Below are positions 9,191 through 17,805 of a stretch of DNA of 36,598 nt, one piece after another. How positions within the stretch are numbered: position 1 is the first letter of the stretch; every line of letters begins with the position of its first letter. The DNA comes from Saprospiraceae bacterium (GTDB lineage Bacteria; Bacteroidota; Bacteroidia; Chitinophagales; Saprospiraceae). The notes beneath the pieces were generated by a model, which was given only the letters and a program-made list of their open reading frames with translations, was not told the DNA's origin and did not search any database. The position numbers and the translations under genes are program-made. Where the stretch lies: NCBI GenBank assembly GCA_022448955.1, contig JAKVCU010000059.1, positions 52,172 through 88,769 on the forward strand, read 5' to 3'.

Positions 9191-9520
9191 ATGAACAGTT
9201 TAAAAAATAACATTCAATTAATTGGAAGATTGGGAAAAGATCCTGAAATTATACACTTAACAAGTGGAAAAACTTTAGCAAAGGTTTCTGTAGCCACAAA
9301 TGAATATTACAGAGATGCAAAAGGAGAAAAACAAAGTTCTACTTCTTGGCATAATTGCATAGCATGGGGAAAAACAGCCCAAATTATGGAAAATTTACTC
9401 AAAAAAGGAAAAGAAGTAGCTATCAGAGGTAAACTCACATACAATCATTTTGAGGATAAAAATGGAATTAAAAGATATTTACCTCAAGTAGTTGTCAATG
9501 AGTTTGTACTTATTCGATAA
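9191..9520 (+). CDS. ssb: Short single-stranded DNA-binding protein
   Basis: A 109-residue OB-fold protein (MNSLKNNIQLIGRLGKDPE, then TSWHNCIAWGKTAQ and KGKEVAIRGKL) that is a standard SSB core of the kind that coats single-stranded DNA in replication, repair or transformation. It stops right after the last OB strand (VVVNEFVLIR) and has no Gly/Gln-rich linker or acidic DDDIPF-type tip, so it lacks the usual partner-docking peptide. This is like the short SSB paralogues seen in several phyla, and the main replicative SSB is probably encoded elsewhere. I chose ATG 9191 because homologues start at this Met. The frame upstream to 9098 encodes a hydrophobic stretch that does not look like SSB. 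Confidence 0.93.
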   Translation: MNSLKNNIQLIGRLGKDPEIIHLTSGKTLAKVSVATNEYYRDAKGEKQSSTSWHNCIAWGKTAQIMENLLKKGKEVAIRGKLTYNHFEDKNGIKRYLPQVVVNEFVLIR

Positions 9521-9525
9521 CTAAT

Positions 9526-9607
9526 CGAAACCTAGCATGGTTTCGGTAAGCCTTGGATGAATGTTCTACAGCTAAGCTAATCATGGCCGAAACAATTCAT
9601 TGCTAGG
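9526..9607 (+). ncRNA. Possible structured RNA with mutually exclusive helices, 3' of ssb
   Basis: A long-range helix can form from CCTAGCA (9531-9537) with TGCTAGG (9601-9607) and, inside it, GTTTCGG (9540-9546) with CCGAAAC (9587-9593). A competing local hairpin pairs CGAAACC (9526-9532) with GGTTTCG (9539-9545) over a 6-base loop. Both use the same GTTTCG bases, so only one can exist at a time. A strong terminator starts just after, at 9612. This could be a 3' UTR element, an independent small RNA or a switch. No known RNA family was recognised. Confidence 0.4.
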
Positions 9608-9611
9608 AAAG

Positions 9612-9642
9612 GGTGAACCCTTCATGGGTTCACCTAATTTTT
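9612..9642 (+). terminator. Rho-independent terminator after ssb
   Basis: A 9-bp perfect stem, GGTGAACCC (9612-9620) with GGGTTCACC (9626-9634), has a 5-base loop and is followed by TAATTTTT. It would end the ssb transcript and the possible structured RNA just before it. Confidence 0.85.
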
Positions 9643-9654
9643 AAAGTTAATTGA

Positions 9655-10382
9655 TCACTTTTTATGCCTCACCCATAGATACCACCACCTTACAGACAGG
9701 CGCTTCAAATAAATGTCTAAGGTATTTTTCATTTCCTTGTTCAAATACAAGTTAGTAAGTGATGCAGCCAAAACATCCGCTAGCGGATACATATACCAAA
9801 TACCAGCCAAATCAAAGGAATGAGGAAGAATAAGTACTAAAGGAATCAAAGAAAAAACCCTGTTTAGTGAGAGTCAAAAATAATGTAGGTATCTCTTTAC
9901 CTATCGCTTGAAGTGACTCCTCTCCTTCCCTCCATATGATATTATTTGACATCATCGCCCAACCTAAAAATGGAATGCCATGAAATAAAATACATAAATT
10001 AGACTATGCAGATTCAAGAATATTTTCTTGTCCTCCAATCGCAAGAAGTATTTTGATATCAAAAATATTATCTGATATAACCACCATAATTAATTATCCA
10101 TAAGGATAAGATTATCAAATTGCCATAAGTAAATCTAACCTTTTCTAGCTTTTCACTTCCCAATACTCTGGATACGAAAAAAGCCTGATAGCCATATCTG
10201 AAGAAAAGATAAAAAAGTAATTAGCATCACCATAGTTATAGCTGCAATTCCTTGTGTTCCTAAAAAATGGTATCTACAGTAAAATAGATTGATATGATCA
10301 ATATCTCCCTAGATACTATAACAGCCATTTTTACGATAAGCTCATTGATCCGGATCGTTCCTAATTCTTAAGAGTGGCTCAT
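9655..10382 (-). pseudogene. Decayed MATE-family efflux transporter
   Basis: Reading the minus strand piecewise gives recognisable MATE fragments in the right order but in different frames. ATG at 10382 gives MSHS then TAA; past it comes ELGTIRINELIVKMA and VDTIFLGTQGIAAITMVM (helix 1). After a frame change follows FFVSRVLGSEKLEKVRFTYG and GNLIILSLWIINYGG. After another comes LLAIGGQENILESA, a stop, and GIPFLGWAMMSNNIIWREGE. This joins directly to a C-terminal motif (SLQAIGKEIPTLFLTLTKQG), so about half of the normal 450-residue protein is missing. A last frameshift leads to IPLVLILPHSFDLAGIWYMY and PLADVLAASLTNLYLNKEMK, ending at 9655. With several stops, frameshifts and a deletion it cannot encode a working transporter. 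Frame-shift sites are approximate. Confidence 0.85.
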
Positions 10383-10854
10383 ATTGATTATTTTGAAAAA
10401 ATTCAGTAGTAAGCTACAGCTTGCTACAATGATAATATTATTTTATGCTTAAAAATGTCAACTTAATAGCATTTAAATCTGTATTTTTATTGTAACCTTA
10501 TTTCCATAAGGGACTATTGAATACTGACTAGATGATTTACAATATTTAAATAATGTCCTTATTTTTTGCAAGCGATAAACCACTTTACCCAAAACCTTTT
10601 AATGACACATAAATTCGATTTTATTCGTCTTATTAACAGTCAGACCTATAAATGTTCGAAAACCATCTTTGCTTAATACAAAGCAAATTTCTGATTATTT
10701 CGACTCAAAGGACAAATTCACCGACCGATGCTTAACAAATTAAAGCCTTAATACGGTGATCCCACAACTTCTATAATAAGCATAATCCACTAGTAATCAA
10801 TTTTATATTAGTGAAACTGAAAAGCTTTTTTATAACTCAGCTGAACTACTTATC
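10383..10854. other. Intergenic region between MATE remnant and kinase operon
   Basis: These 472 bases are AT-rich with frequent stops in all frames. They must contain the promoter of the operon starting at 10855, but no match to the TAnnTTTG -7 element stood out. An imperfect 9-bp inverted repeat (GTAGTAAGC with GCTTGCTAC) is present near 10410-10431, without a T-run. Confidence 0.5.
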
Positions 10855-12261
10855 ATGAAAAATATACCCAAGACCCCGGAATTACTTCAGCAACTTCAAG
10901 CTAGTGAAATACTTGCTGATATTCCTTCTTCAACCTTAGAATGGCTCATTAAAAAAAGTGAATATTGCCTTTTTGAAGCAGGAGAATATATATTCGAGCC
11001 AGATAATGCAATTACACATATGCTTATTTTAGTGAAAGGCGAATATAGTGTAAAAATAAATAGAGGTGGAAAATGGAAAGAGCTTGGTGTTTGGCGATCT
11101 GGAAATATCACTGGTTTATTACCCTTTTCCAGAATGAAAAGTTCTAAAGGCTTTGGACAAGCTATCAGTGATTGTTACTTTCTTCGCTTACACAAAGACT
11201 TTTTTGTAGAAATGGTAAACATTAGCTACGAACTCACACAAGCTCTTGTAAGTGTTATGACAAGCAGAGTAAGAAACTTTACCCAACTACGCTTCCAAGA
11301 TGAAAAACTAATGGCTTTAGGTAAGCTATCAGCAGGATTGGCTCACGAACTCAATAATCCAGCCTCAGCTATGGTGCGCAGTTCTGAAGAATTGTATAAA
11401 AGGATACATACCTCCCCTGAAAAATTTAAGAGTGTTATTACTATGCGTATCACTCCTGATCAAACAGATCAAGTCAATGAAATTCTATTTTCTAAAATAT
11501 CTAAAGGCAATGACTTGGACCTTTCTCTAATGGAAAGAGAGGAAAGACTTGATGACCTTAGCGATTGGTTGGAAGATTATGATATTGATAATAGCGAAGA
11601 TATAGCGGAAACCTTGGTGGATTTTGACTTTAAAGAAGAGGATTTAGAAAGAATTAAAGAAATTGCTGAAAACAAACATATTGATTCACTTTTAAGATGG
11701 ATTGAAAGTACCTTGAGTCTAGAAAAATTAGTAGAAGAAATTCAAGAAGCTTCTAATAGAATCTCTAGCCTCATTGGTTCTGTAAAGTCTTACTCACATA
11801 TGGATAGAGCGGCAATCATGGAAGCGATAGATATACATGAAGGTATTAAAAGCACAGGAATGATGCTGAAACATGAGTTTAAAAAGAAAAATATACAAGT
11901 ATCTAAGGATTTTAAGTATGATTTACCAAAAGTAAATGCTTACGCAGGAGAATTGAATCAAGTTTGGACCAACCTCATTGTCAATGCGATTGATGCTATG
12001 GAACAAAATGGCCATTTACATTTCAAATCTTATGCTGATAGGCACTTTGTATGTGTAGAAATTACAGATAATGGCACTGGTATTCCAGAGGATATACAGA
12101 CTCGTATTTTTGAACCTTTCTTCACTACAAAAGGAATGGGAGAAGGAACAGGAATGGGACTAGATATCGTTAAAAAGATCATTGAAAGACACGATGCAGA
12201 TATTACGCTAGATTCCAAACCTGGAAAAACAACTTTTAAGTTGTGTTTTCCAAGTGCATAA
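10855..12261 (+). CDS. Soluble histidine kinase with N-terminal cyclic-nucleotide-binding-like domain
   Basis: A 468-residue cytoplasmic kinase without membrane segments. Residues about 15-140 form a CAP/cNMP-type beta-barrel (EAGEYIFEPDNAITHMLILVKGEYSV), but the place of the phosphate-binding cassette reads GLLPFSRMKSSKGFGQAISD and lacks the usual FGE...RAA pattern, so classical cAMP/cGMP binding is doubtful. The dimerisation region carries His164 (SAGLAHELNNPASAM), followed by a long acidic helical insert (about 190-285), then a HATPase with NAIDAM, DNGTGI and GTGMGLDIVKK. The receiver/TrxR-like gene begins 34 bases downstream in the same direction, and this pairing is a known recurrent arrangement, so it is the likely phosphotransfer partner. 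The inserted signal is unknown. Confidence 0.92.
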   Translation: MKNIPKTPELLQQLQASEILADIPSSTLEWLIKKSEYCLFEAGEYIFEPDNAITHMLILVKGEYSVKINRGGKWKELGVWRSGNITGLLPFSRMKSSKGFGQAISDCYFLRLHKDFFVEMVNISYELTQALVSVMTSRVRNFTQLRFQDEKLMALGKLSAGLAHELNNPASAMVRSSEELYKRIHTSPEKFKSVITMRITPDQTDQVNEILFSKISKGNDLDLSLMEREERLDDLSDWLEDYDIDNSEDIAETLVDFDFKEEDLERIKEIAENKHIDSLLRWIESTLSLEKLVEEIQEASNRISSLIGSVKSYSHMDRAAIMEAIDIHEGIKSTGMMLKHEFKKKNIQVSKDFKYDLPKVNAYAGELNQVWTNLIVNAIDAMEQNGHLHFKSYADRHFVCVEITDNGTGIPEDIQTRIFEPFFTTKGMGEGTGMGLDIVKKIIERHDADITLDSKPGKTTFKLCFPSA

Positions 12262-12295
12262 ATAACTTTTTTTTTACCCTTTTAGGAATTTAAAG

Positions 12296-13966
12296 ATGGC
12301 TGAAGATAAAAAACCAATTATTTTTTCTGTTGATGATGATCCTCAGGTACTTAGATCGTTAAAACGTGATCTTAGAACAGAATATAAGAAAGAATACCGC
12401 ATCATCTCGACAGCGTCAGCAAATGAAGCTTTAGCGGCATTGGTAGAATTAAAAAAACGAGGAGAGACCATAGCTCTGTTTCTCTCTGACCAGAGAATGC
12501 CCGAGATGGCTGGCGTCGATTTTCTGGAGAAAGCAAAAGAAGTTTTTCCAAAAGCGAAAAGAGTACTCCTTACAGCTTATTCAGATACTTCAGCGGCTAT
12601 TAAAGCGATTAATGACGTCCAGTTGGATTATTACTTAATGAAACCTTGGGATCCGCCAACTGAAAAGCTTTATCCAGTTCTAAATGACCTTCTTGATGAC
12701 TGGTTAGTAGAATACAAACCAGCCTTTAGAGGAATCAAAGTAGTTGGATATCAATATGCTCCCAAATCACATGACCTGAAAGATTTCTTGGCAGGAAATT
12801 TAAGGCCATACTTATGGTTAGATATTGAAAGTAATCCAAAGGCAAAAGAATTATTAGTCTTGCATCAGATAGCGCCTAAAGAGCTTCCTGCTGTATTTTT
12901 TGAAGATGGAACTTATTTGGTTCAACCCAATATTCAAGAACTCGCCCAACGAGTAGGTCTCAACCCAAGTGCAAAGTCTGATCTATATGATTTAGCGATT
13001 ATTGGGGCCGGCCCTGCTGGCCTAGCAGCGGCTGTATATGGAGGATCCGAAGGCCTAAAAACCTTACTTATCGAAAAAAGAGCACCTGGTGGACAAGCTG
13101 GAACAAGTTCCAGAATTGAAAACTATCTTGGCTTTCCAAGAGGCCTTAGCGGTGCTGACCTGACAAGACGTGCTATTACACAGGCCGAGAAATTTGGCAT
13201 TGAATTTTTATCTCCTCAAGAAGTTAAACATATTGCAACAGAAGGGAATTCTAAAGTCATTACCTTGGGAAATGACACTCAAATCCATGCCAAAAGTGTT
13301 ATTATTACCACAGGAGTAGACTACAGAAAACTCCCTGCAAAAGGAGTGGATGGCTTCACGGGTGCTGGTGTATATTATGGTGCAGCCACTACAGAAGCAA
13401 ATGGGTGCAAAAATAAGGAAGTATATGTTGTTGGAGGAGGAAATTCAGCAGGACAAGGAGCAGTATATCTATCTAACTTTGCACAAAAAGTAAATATACT
13501 TATCCGAAAGTCTGACCTCAGTTCTAGCATGTCTTCGTATTTAATCGATCAAATAAATGCCATAGATAATATTGAAGTCCACGGCAGAAGGCAAGTATTA
13601 GAGGCAGAAGGAGATAGCCACTTAGAGTGTTTGACAATCGAGAACATGGTCGATCATACCAGCTTTAAAGTGAATGCAGATGCTTTATTTATATTTATAG
13701 GTGCTCGACCATTTACGCAGTGGCTAGAAAATCATATTATTAGAAACCCAAGGGGCTTTATTGAGACGGGTAAAGAACTTTATCAATATGATGAATTTGC
13801 TAAAATATGGAAAAAGGATCGTGATCCATTTTATTTAGAAACATGTGAACCGGGCATTTTTGCTGCAGGCGATGTACGTTCAGGAGCTATGAATAGAGTC
13901 GCAGCTGCAGTAGGTGAAGGTGCAATGGCTGTAAAGTTTGTTCACGAATATTTAACAGAAATATAA
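12296..13966 (+). CDS. Response-regulator receiver fused to a thioredoxin-reductase-like FAD protein lacking CxxC
   Basis: A 556-residue fusion. The receiver domain (about 7-130) has acidic residues DDD at 13-15, phospho-acceptor Asp65 (FLSDQRMPEM) and Lys in LMKPWD. A linker of about 150-220 resembles a thioredoxin/glutaredoxin fold (IKVVGYQYAPKSHDLKDFL, later ELPAVFFEDG) but has no cysteines. The rest is a TrxR-like module with FAD motif IIGAGPAGLAAA, GGQAGTSSRIENYLGF, NADPH motif VVGGGNSAG and the terminal GIFAAGDVRSGAMNRVA. In thioredoxin reductase the CATC redox pair precedes the NADPH motif; here the position reads AATT at 363-366, so classical disulfide transfer is impossible by this site. 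Such receiver/TrxR fusions next to cNMP-domain kinases are a known family of unclear function. It is probably a flavin or NAD(P)H-dependent output or sensor. Confidence 0.93.
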   Translation: MAEDKKPIIFSVDDDPQVLRSLKRDLRTEYKKEYRIISTASANEALAALVELKKRGETIALFLSDQRMPEMAGVDFLEKAKEVFPKAKRVLLTAYSDTSAAIKAINDVQLDYYLMKPWDPPTEKLYPVLNDLLDDWLVEYKPAFRGIKVVGYQYAPKSHDLKDFLAGNLRPYLWLDIESNPKAKELLVLHQIAPKELPAVFFEDGTYLVQPNIQELAQRVGLNPSAKSDLYDLAIIGAGPAGLAAAVYGGSEGLKTLLIEKRAPGGQAGTSSRIENYLGFPRGLSGADLTRRAITQAEKFGIEFLSPQEVKHIATEGNSKVITLGNDTQIHAKSVIITTGVDYRKLPAKGVDGFTGAGVYYGAATTEANGCKNKEVYVVGGGNSAGQGAVYLSNFAQKVNILIRKSDLSSSMSSYLIDQINAIDNIEVHGRRQVLEAEGDSHLECLTIENMVDHTSFKVNADALFIFIGARPFTQWLENHIIRNPRGFIETGKELYQYDEFAKIWKKDRDPFYLETCEPGIFAAGDVRSGAMNRVAAAVGEGAMAVKFVHEYLTEI

Positions 13967-14265
13967 ACTATTGATTCTCCTGAAAAAGGACTCATTAGTT
14001 TGAAATGTTTCCATTTTGATTTTAAAAATAGTACAAGTTAACATGCCCCTTTCAATTGTTGAAAAATAATTGTAAATTAGAATTTACGATAACAAATGCT
14101 CCCTTGATAATTGACAGAGAACATATTTAATTTTTAAGTTGATACTAAACTTTCAAAATACAATGTACTCTTCTACAATTATCAGTATAGATTTCCTTCC
14201 AACCTAGTCACTTGTTACCCGTATCATTGAAATGAAATACCTAGTTTTTGGCGTGAAATTATTCT
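13967..14265. other. Intergenic region before the second PAS kinase
   Basis: About 300 AT-rich bases without a coding frame I can support. There is no T-tailed hairpin after the upstream operon, and no clear promoter match. Confidence 0.5.
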
Positions 14266-16710
14266 ATGGAGTTTTCTTATTATTATGATCAGCATTACGG
14301 CATTCGGAAAAGCTTATCCCGAAATTTATTCAATGGCCTGAATCCATTGGGTATGGTGTATGTAAGCATACACCTAGTTAATGCTATTTCAAGTAAAAGT
14401 CCATTCGCAGTATATTTCTTAGTGATGGGATTACTGTTGCTTTCGTATAGTTTCTACTTAAATGCGTACAAAGACAATCAGGAAGGAAGTATACAACTGA
14501 CGGGAAGCTTTTTTATCCTTTTCTTTACACTAAAACCACTTTTTATTGGCCAAGATAGTTCTCTTCCTTTTGGCTATTTATTTTTATTTATATTCTTTGT
14601 TATAGGTCTTTACAGGAGAAGAATTCTTTTCTTTTATCTCATTGTGCTGACTAGCTCAGCAATCTTTTATTTAATCTACTACACAACTTATACCCCTCCA
14701 TCTGTAGGAAATAATGGAGATTTATTAAACAAAATTTATTTTGTTCTAACTTTTCTCATTTTGGGATGGGCTTTTTGGATTTATCGACAACATAACCTAA
14801 AACTACTTGCCTATGTTCAGAATAATGATGAACTACTTCAAAATATAGTCAACAATAATCCTAACCTTATCCTTTTTGTTAATAGTAGTGGAAATATATT
14901 ACTACTCAATCAAGCAGCTCAACATTTTCTTAATGTTTCTTATCATTATTTCCAAGGAAAGCCTATTGGGAAATTTAGTCCTCAACTGCAAGAAATTTTA
15001 CATGCATATAAACAGAGCGATAACTACCGAAATAAAATAACTTTTACCCAAAATAATGTCCTCATCATAGACCATGAGCAAAAAGAACGTTGGTTTAACT
15101 TTACTTTCAAATCTCAATCTCATAATCACTCCCTCCAAAGTGATATCCTAATTATTGCTGCTGATATTACGGAGCAAGTCAAAAAACAGCTTGAAGTTTT
15201 AAAAATTAGTAATAATCGCTTCAATACCTTATTTGATAGTTCGCCATTAGGTATTGCAGTTTTTGATTTTGAAAGAGGACGATTTGTGAATGCCAATGCT
15301 GAACTTTTGGCTTTAATGGAGTGCGATGTTCATGAACTCCAATTCATTGAATGGCACCATCTTATCTCAAGTAGGATAGATTCAGATGCCCTAGCTAGTT
15401 TGAGTGATCAAGTAATAGCAGGTAAGAGCAATTCCGTTCAATTTAAAACGGAGGTTAAATCTACTAAAGGAAAATATTTCTGGGCTAACATCAACTTCAG
15501 CAAGTTTGGATTTTCAGATGCACCTCTATATTTAATGTTTATTGAAAATATTACAGAACAAGAAACGGCCAAACATCAACTGGAAGAAAGCGAAGAGCGA
15601 TACCGGACTATTTTTGAAAGTGCGTTTGATGGCATCATTATTTATGATCTCAATAAAAAAGCACCCATTAACTGCAATGACAAAATCCTAGATTTACTAC
15701 AGTTCGAATCCAAAGAACCTTTCTTAGCTAATTTTCATAATATCTTTTCAAAGTCATGTACTCACTATAAAACATTCTGGAGTGATCGCCCAGATAGCAT
15801 GCTTTCAAAAGTACAAATGAAAGGAAAAGATAAAACAGAATGCCTCTTTGTCAAACAGGATGAATCTGAAATTCCAGTTGAAACAACTTTAGTTCAACTG
15901 CCTCATCAGAGTCATCTTTTCGTAATGATTGTAAAAGATCTCTCAGATACAAAAAAGAAAGAAAGCATCATTCAAAAAAAAGTAGCTGCACTGCGAAAGA
16001 AAAATCGTGAACTCAAGAAATATATTGAATCGAATAAAGAATTGGAAAAATTTGCTTTCATTGTTGCGCACGATTTAAAATCACCATTACGAACCATGAC
16101 AAGCTTTGCTCAATTGCTACAGCGTAAAGCAAACGAAAAGTTAAATCATAAGGAAGAACAATTCCTAAACCAAATATTGATAGCAGCTGATAATATGTCC
16201 AGATTTATTGATGGCTTACTAACTTACGGAAAAGTAAATAATCAAGCACTCGAAATTTTACCAATTCAACCTATTCGAATTATTGAAAAGACAGTTAACG
16301 CTCTTGAAAGCTTAATTCGAGAAAAAAAAGCTAGTATCTCCTACGAAAACCTAGGTTATAAAATATTAGCTGATCCATTTAAACTGCAGCAACTTTACCA
16401 GAATCTCATCCAGAATGCACTTAAATATAATAAAGAAGGTGTAGCTCCAGAAATTCAGATCTCAGCTAAAGATAATCCTATGGAATGGGAGTTCGTCGTC
16501 AAGGATAATGGAATTGGTATTTCTACAGAAATGAAGGACAATATTTTTGCGCTTTTTTATAAACATCATCCCCTAGATAATCAACAAGGAACTGGCATAG
16601 GATTATCTGTTTGTAAAAAAATTGTCGAACAACACAAGGGTCGTATCTGGGTTGAGTCCATAGAAGGTATCGGTAGCGAATTTCATTTCACTATTACGAA
16701 GGATCTATAG
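14266..16710 (+). CDS. Membrane histidine kinase with three PAS-type domains
   Basis: An 814-residue kinase. Residues about 25-175 contain five to six hydrophobic segments. PAS-like units follow at about 190-305 (NIVNNNPNLILFVNSSGNIL), 315-430 (FDSSPLGIAVFDFERGRFVN) and 440-560 (FESAFDGIIIYDLNKKAPIN). A coiled coil leads to HisKA with phospho-accepting His602 (FIVAHDLKSPLRTM) and a HATPase with NLIQNALKYN, DNGIGI and GTGIGLSVCKK. Its last two PAS units, coiled coil and kinase core read as a close relative of the larger kinase at 5526-8753, so the two are probably paralogues that share part of their signalling design. No receiver domain and no adjacent response regulator. It is not clearly part of the operon ending at 13966, which lies 299 bases upstream. 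Confidence 0.92.
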   Translation: MEFSYYYDQHYGIRKSLSRNLFNGLNPLGMVYVSIHLVNAISSKSPFAVYFLVMGLLLLSYSFYLNAYKDNQEGSIQLTGSFFILFFTLKPLFIGQDSSLPFGYLFLFIFFVIGLYRRRILFFYLIVLTSSAIFYLIYYTTYTPPSVGNNGDLLNKIYFVLTFLILGWAFWIYRQHNLKLLAYVQNNDELLQNIVNNNPNLILFVNSSGNILLLNQAAQHFLNVSYHYFQGKPIGKFSPQLQEILHAYKQSDNYRNKITFTQNNVLIIDHEQKERWFNFTFKSQSHNHSLQSDILIIAADITEQVKKQLEVLKISNNRFNTLFDSSPLGIAVFDFERGRFVNANAELLALMECDVHELQFIEWHHLISSRIDSDALASLSDQVIAGKSNSVQFKTEVKSTKGKYFWANINFSKFGFSDAPLYLMFIENITEQETAKHQLEESEERYRTIFESAFDGIIIYDLNKKAPINCNDKILDLLQFESKEPFLANFHNIFSKSCTHYKTFWSDRPDSMLSKVQMKGKDKTECLFVKQDESEIPVETTLVQLPHQSHLFVMIVKDLSDTKKKESIIQKKVAALRKKNRELKKYIESNKELEKFAFIVAHDLKSPLRTMTSFAQLLQRKANEKLNHKEEQFLNQILIAADNMSRFIDGLLTYGKVNNQALEILPIQPIRIIEKTVNALESLIREKKASISYENLGYKILADPFKLQQLYQNLIQNALKYNKEGVAPEIQISAKDNPMEWEFVVKDNGIGISTEMKDNIFALFYKHHPLDNQQGTGIGLSVCKKIVEQHKGRIWVESIEGIGSEFHFTITKDL

Positions 16711-16806
16711 TATTTTCTTTAACTTTTGCTGTATTTTCTAAACAAAACTATATTTATTCAAGTATAGAAAATAGAATAGTACTTATTTTTCAAAACACAA
16801 TACCGT

Positions 16807-17379
16807 ATGAATCAATTAACTTGGAAACAAGCCCTTCAACGCTTAGAAAAGGGTAATGACAATTTCGTTGCAGATAAGCTAAATGGCAAATTACAAAATG
16901 CTGCACGTCGTGATGAACTTACTGCAGGCCAGCATCCTTATGCAATTATCTTAAGTTGTGCAGATTCTCGTGTCGTACCAGAGCTTGCATTTGATACTGG
17001 ATTAGGTGAAATCTTTGTCATTCGTGTTGCTGGTAATGTAGCCAATACAGAATCTATTGCCAGTATTGAATATGCCGTCGCACATCTAGGCACTAAACTA
17101 ATTGTAGTACTTGGTCATGAGAGCTGTGGCGCTGTAACCGCAGCTATCGATGGTGGTAATGCAGGTTATAATTTGAATATTCTTTTAGCACATATTACGC
17201 CTGCAATTGATGCAACAGAAAGTGGTAGCATCAATGATGTCGTAAAGAAAAATGCAGAATTAACAGCTCAGGAATTGAGTGATCGTTCCCCAATCATTGC
17301 TAATGCAGTGAGTGATGGAGATCTAAAAATTGTACCAGCTTACTACAATCTTGGCTCAGGGAAAGTTGACTTTATGTGA
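16807..17379 (+). CDS. Beta-class carbonic anhydrase
   Basis: A 190-residue cytoplasmic enzyme that interconverts carbon dioxide and bicarbonate. The zinc ligands and active site are complete: Cys51, Asp53 and Arg55 in ILSCADSRV, then His104 and Cys107 in VLGHESCGAV. The conserved IRVAGNVAN and SIEYAVAHLGTKLIVV blocks are also present. There is no signal peptide, and the length is normal for the short cytoplasmic type. The start is supported by the usual N-terminal helix (LEKGNDNFV). It stands as a single gene, with gaps of 96 bases upstream and 426 bases downstream. Confidence 0.96.
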   Translation: MNQLTWKQALQRLEKGNDNFVADKLNGKLQNAARRDELTAGQHPYAIILSCADSRVVPELAFDTGLGEIFVIRVAGNVANTESIASIEYAVAHLGTKLIVVLGHESCGAVTAAIDGGNAGYNLNILLAHITPAIDATESGSINDVVKKNAELTAQELSDRSPIIANAVSDGDLKIVPAYYNLGSGKVDFM

Positions 17380-17805
17380 GATTTAACATACTGATCGCTA
17401 TAAGCGGCTAGTCAAAATTGCTTGTATGATAAAATGGTCCCTTCGAAAATTATAAGAAACAGACGACACGAAAGTTACGCATGATTTTTGAAGGGATGAT
17501 AAGCCTGTCAGCCTAACTACTTAAGTTCGTATATAAATTTGCAAATACTTTATACAATTGTTGTAGCTTAATTAGCTCAAAAGAATATTGAAGATTTTTC
17601 TTCGTTGTCCAAATTGATAACCATAACCTTTTTGGATTATAGACATGAATTAGAGTCAAACCTTTTAGAATCTGACTATCTATTTATTCTTCTAAATTTT
17701 ACATTCGTCGATAAACTAAAGCAAGATATTTTGATTTTTCTTAAGTTTGTAATTGCCATACTATAAAAAGAACCATCAAGGTGTCACTTAGAAAATCCCG
17801 ACAAA
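17380..17805. other. Intergenic region with one long stem-loop
   Basis: These 426 bases contain no supported coding frame. The first part has the 16-bp stem-loop described at 17438-17496; the remainder is AT-rich and without other marked structure. Confidence 0.5.
17438..17496. repeat. Long inverted repeat / stem-loop
   Basis: Arms 17438-17453 (TCCCTTCGAAAATTAT) and 17481-17496 (ATGATTTTTGAAGGGA) pair over 16 positions with only two G-U pairs when read as plus-strand RNA, leaving a 27-base loop. No T-run follows. It lies 59 bases after the carbonic anhydrase gene and may act as an end-protecting structure, a weak terminator or part of an RNA. Confidence 0.6.

Noticed and set aside
9655-9849. 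A 64-codon gene on the minus strand
   Set aside because: It is only the last readable fragment of the MATE pseudogene and begins in the middle of a transmembrane helix.
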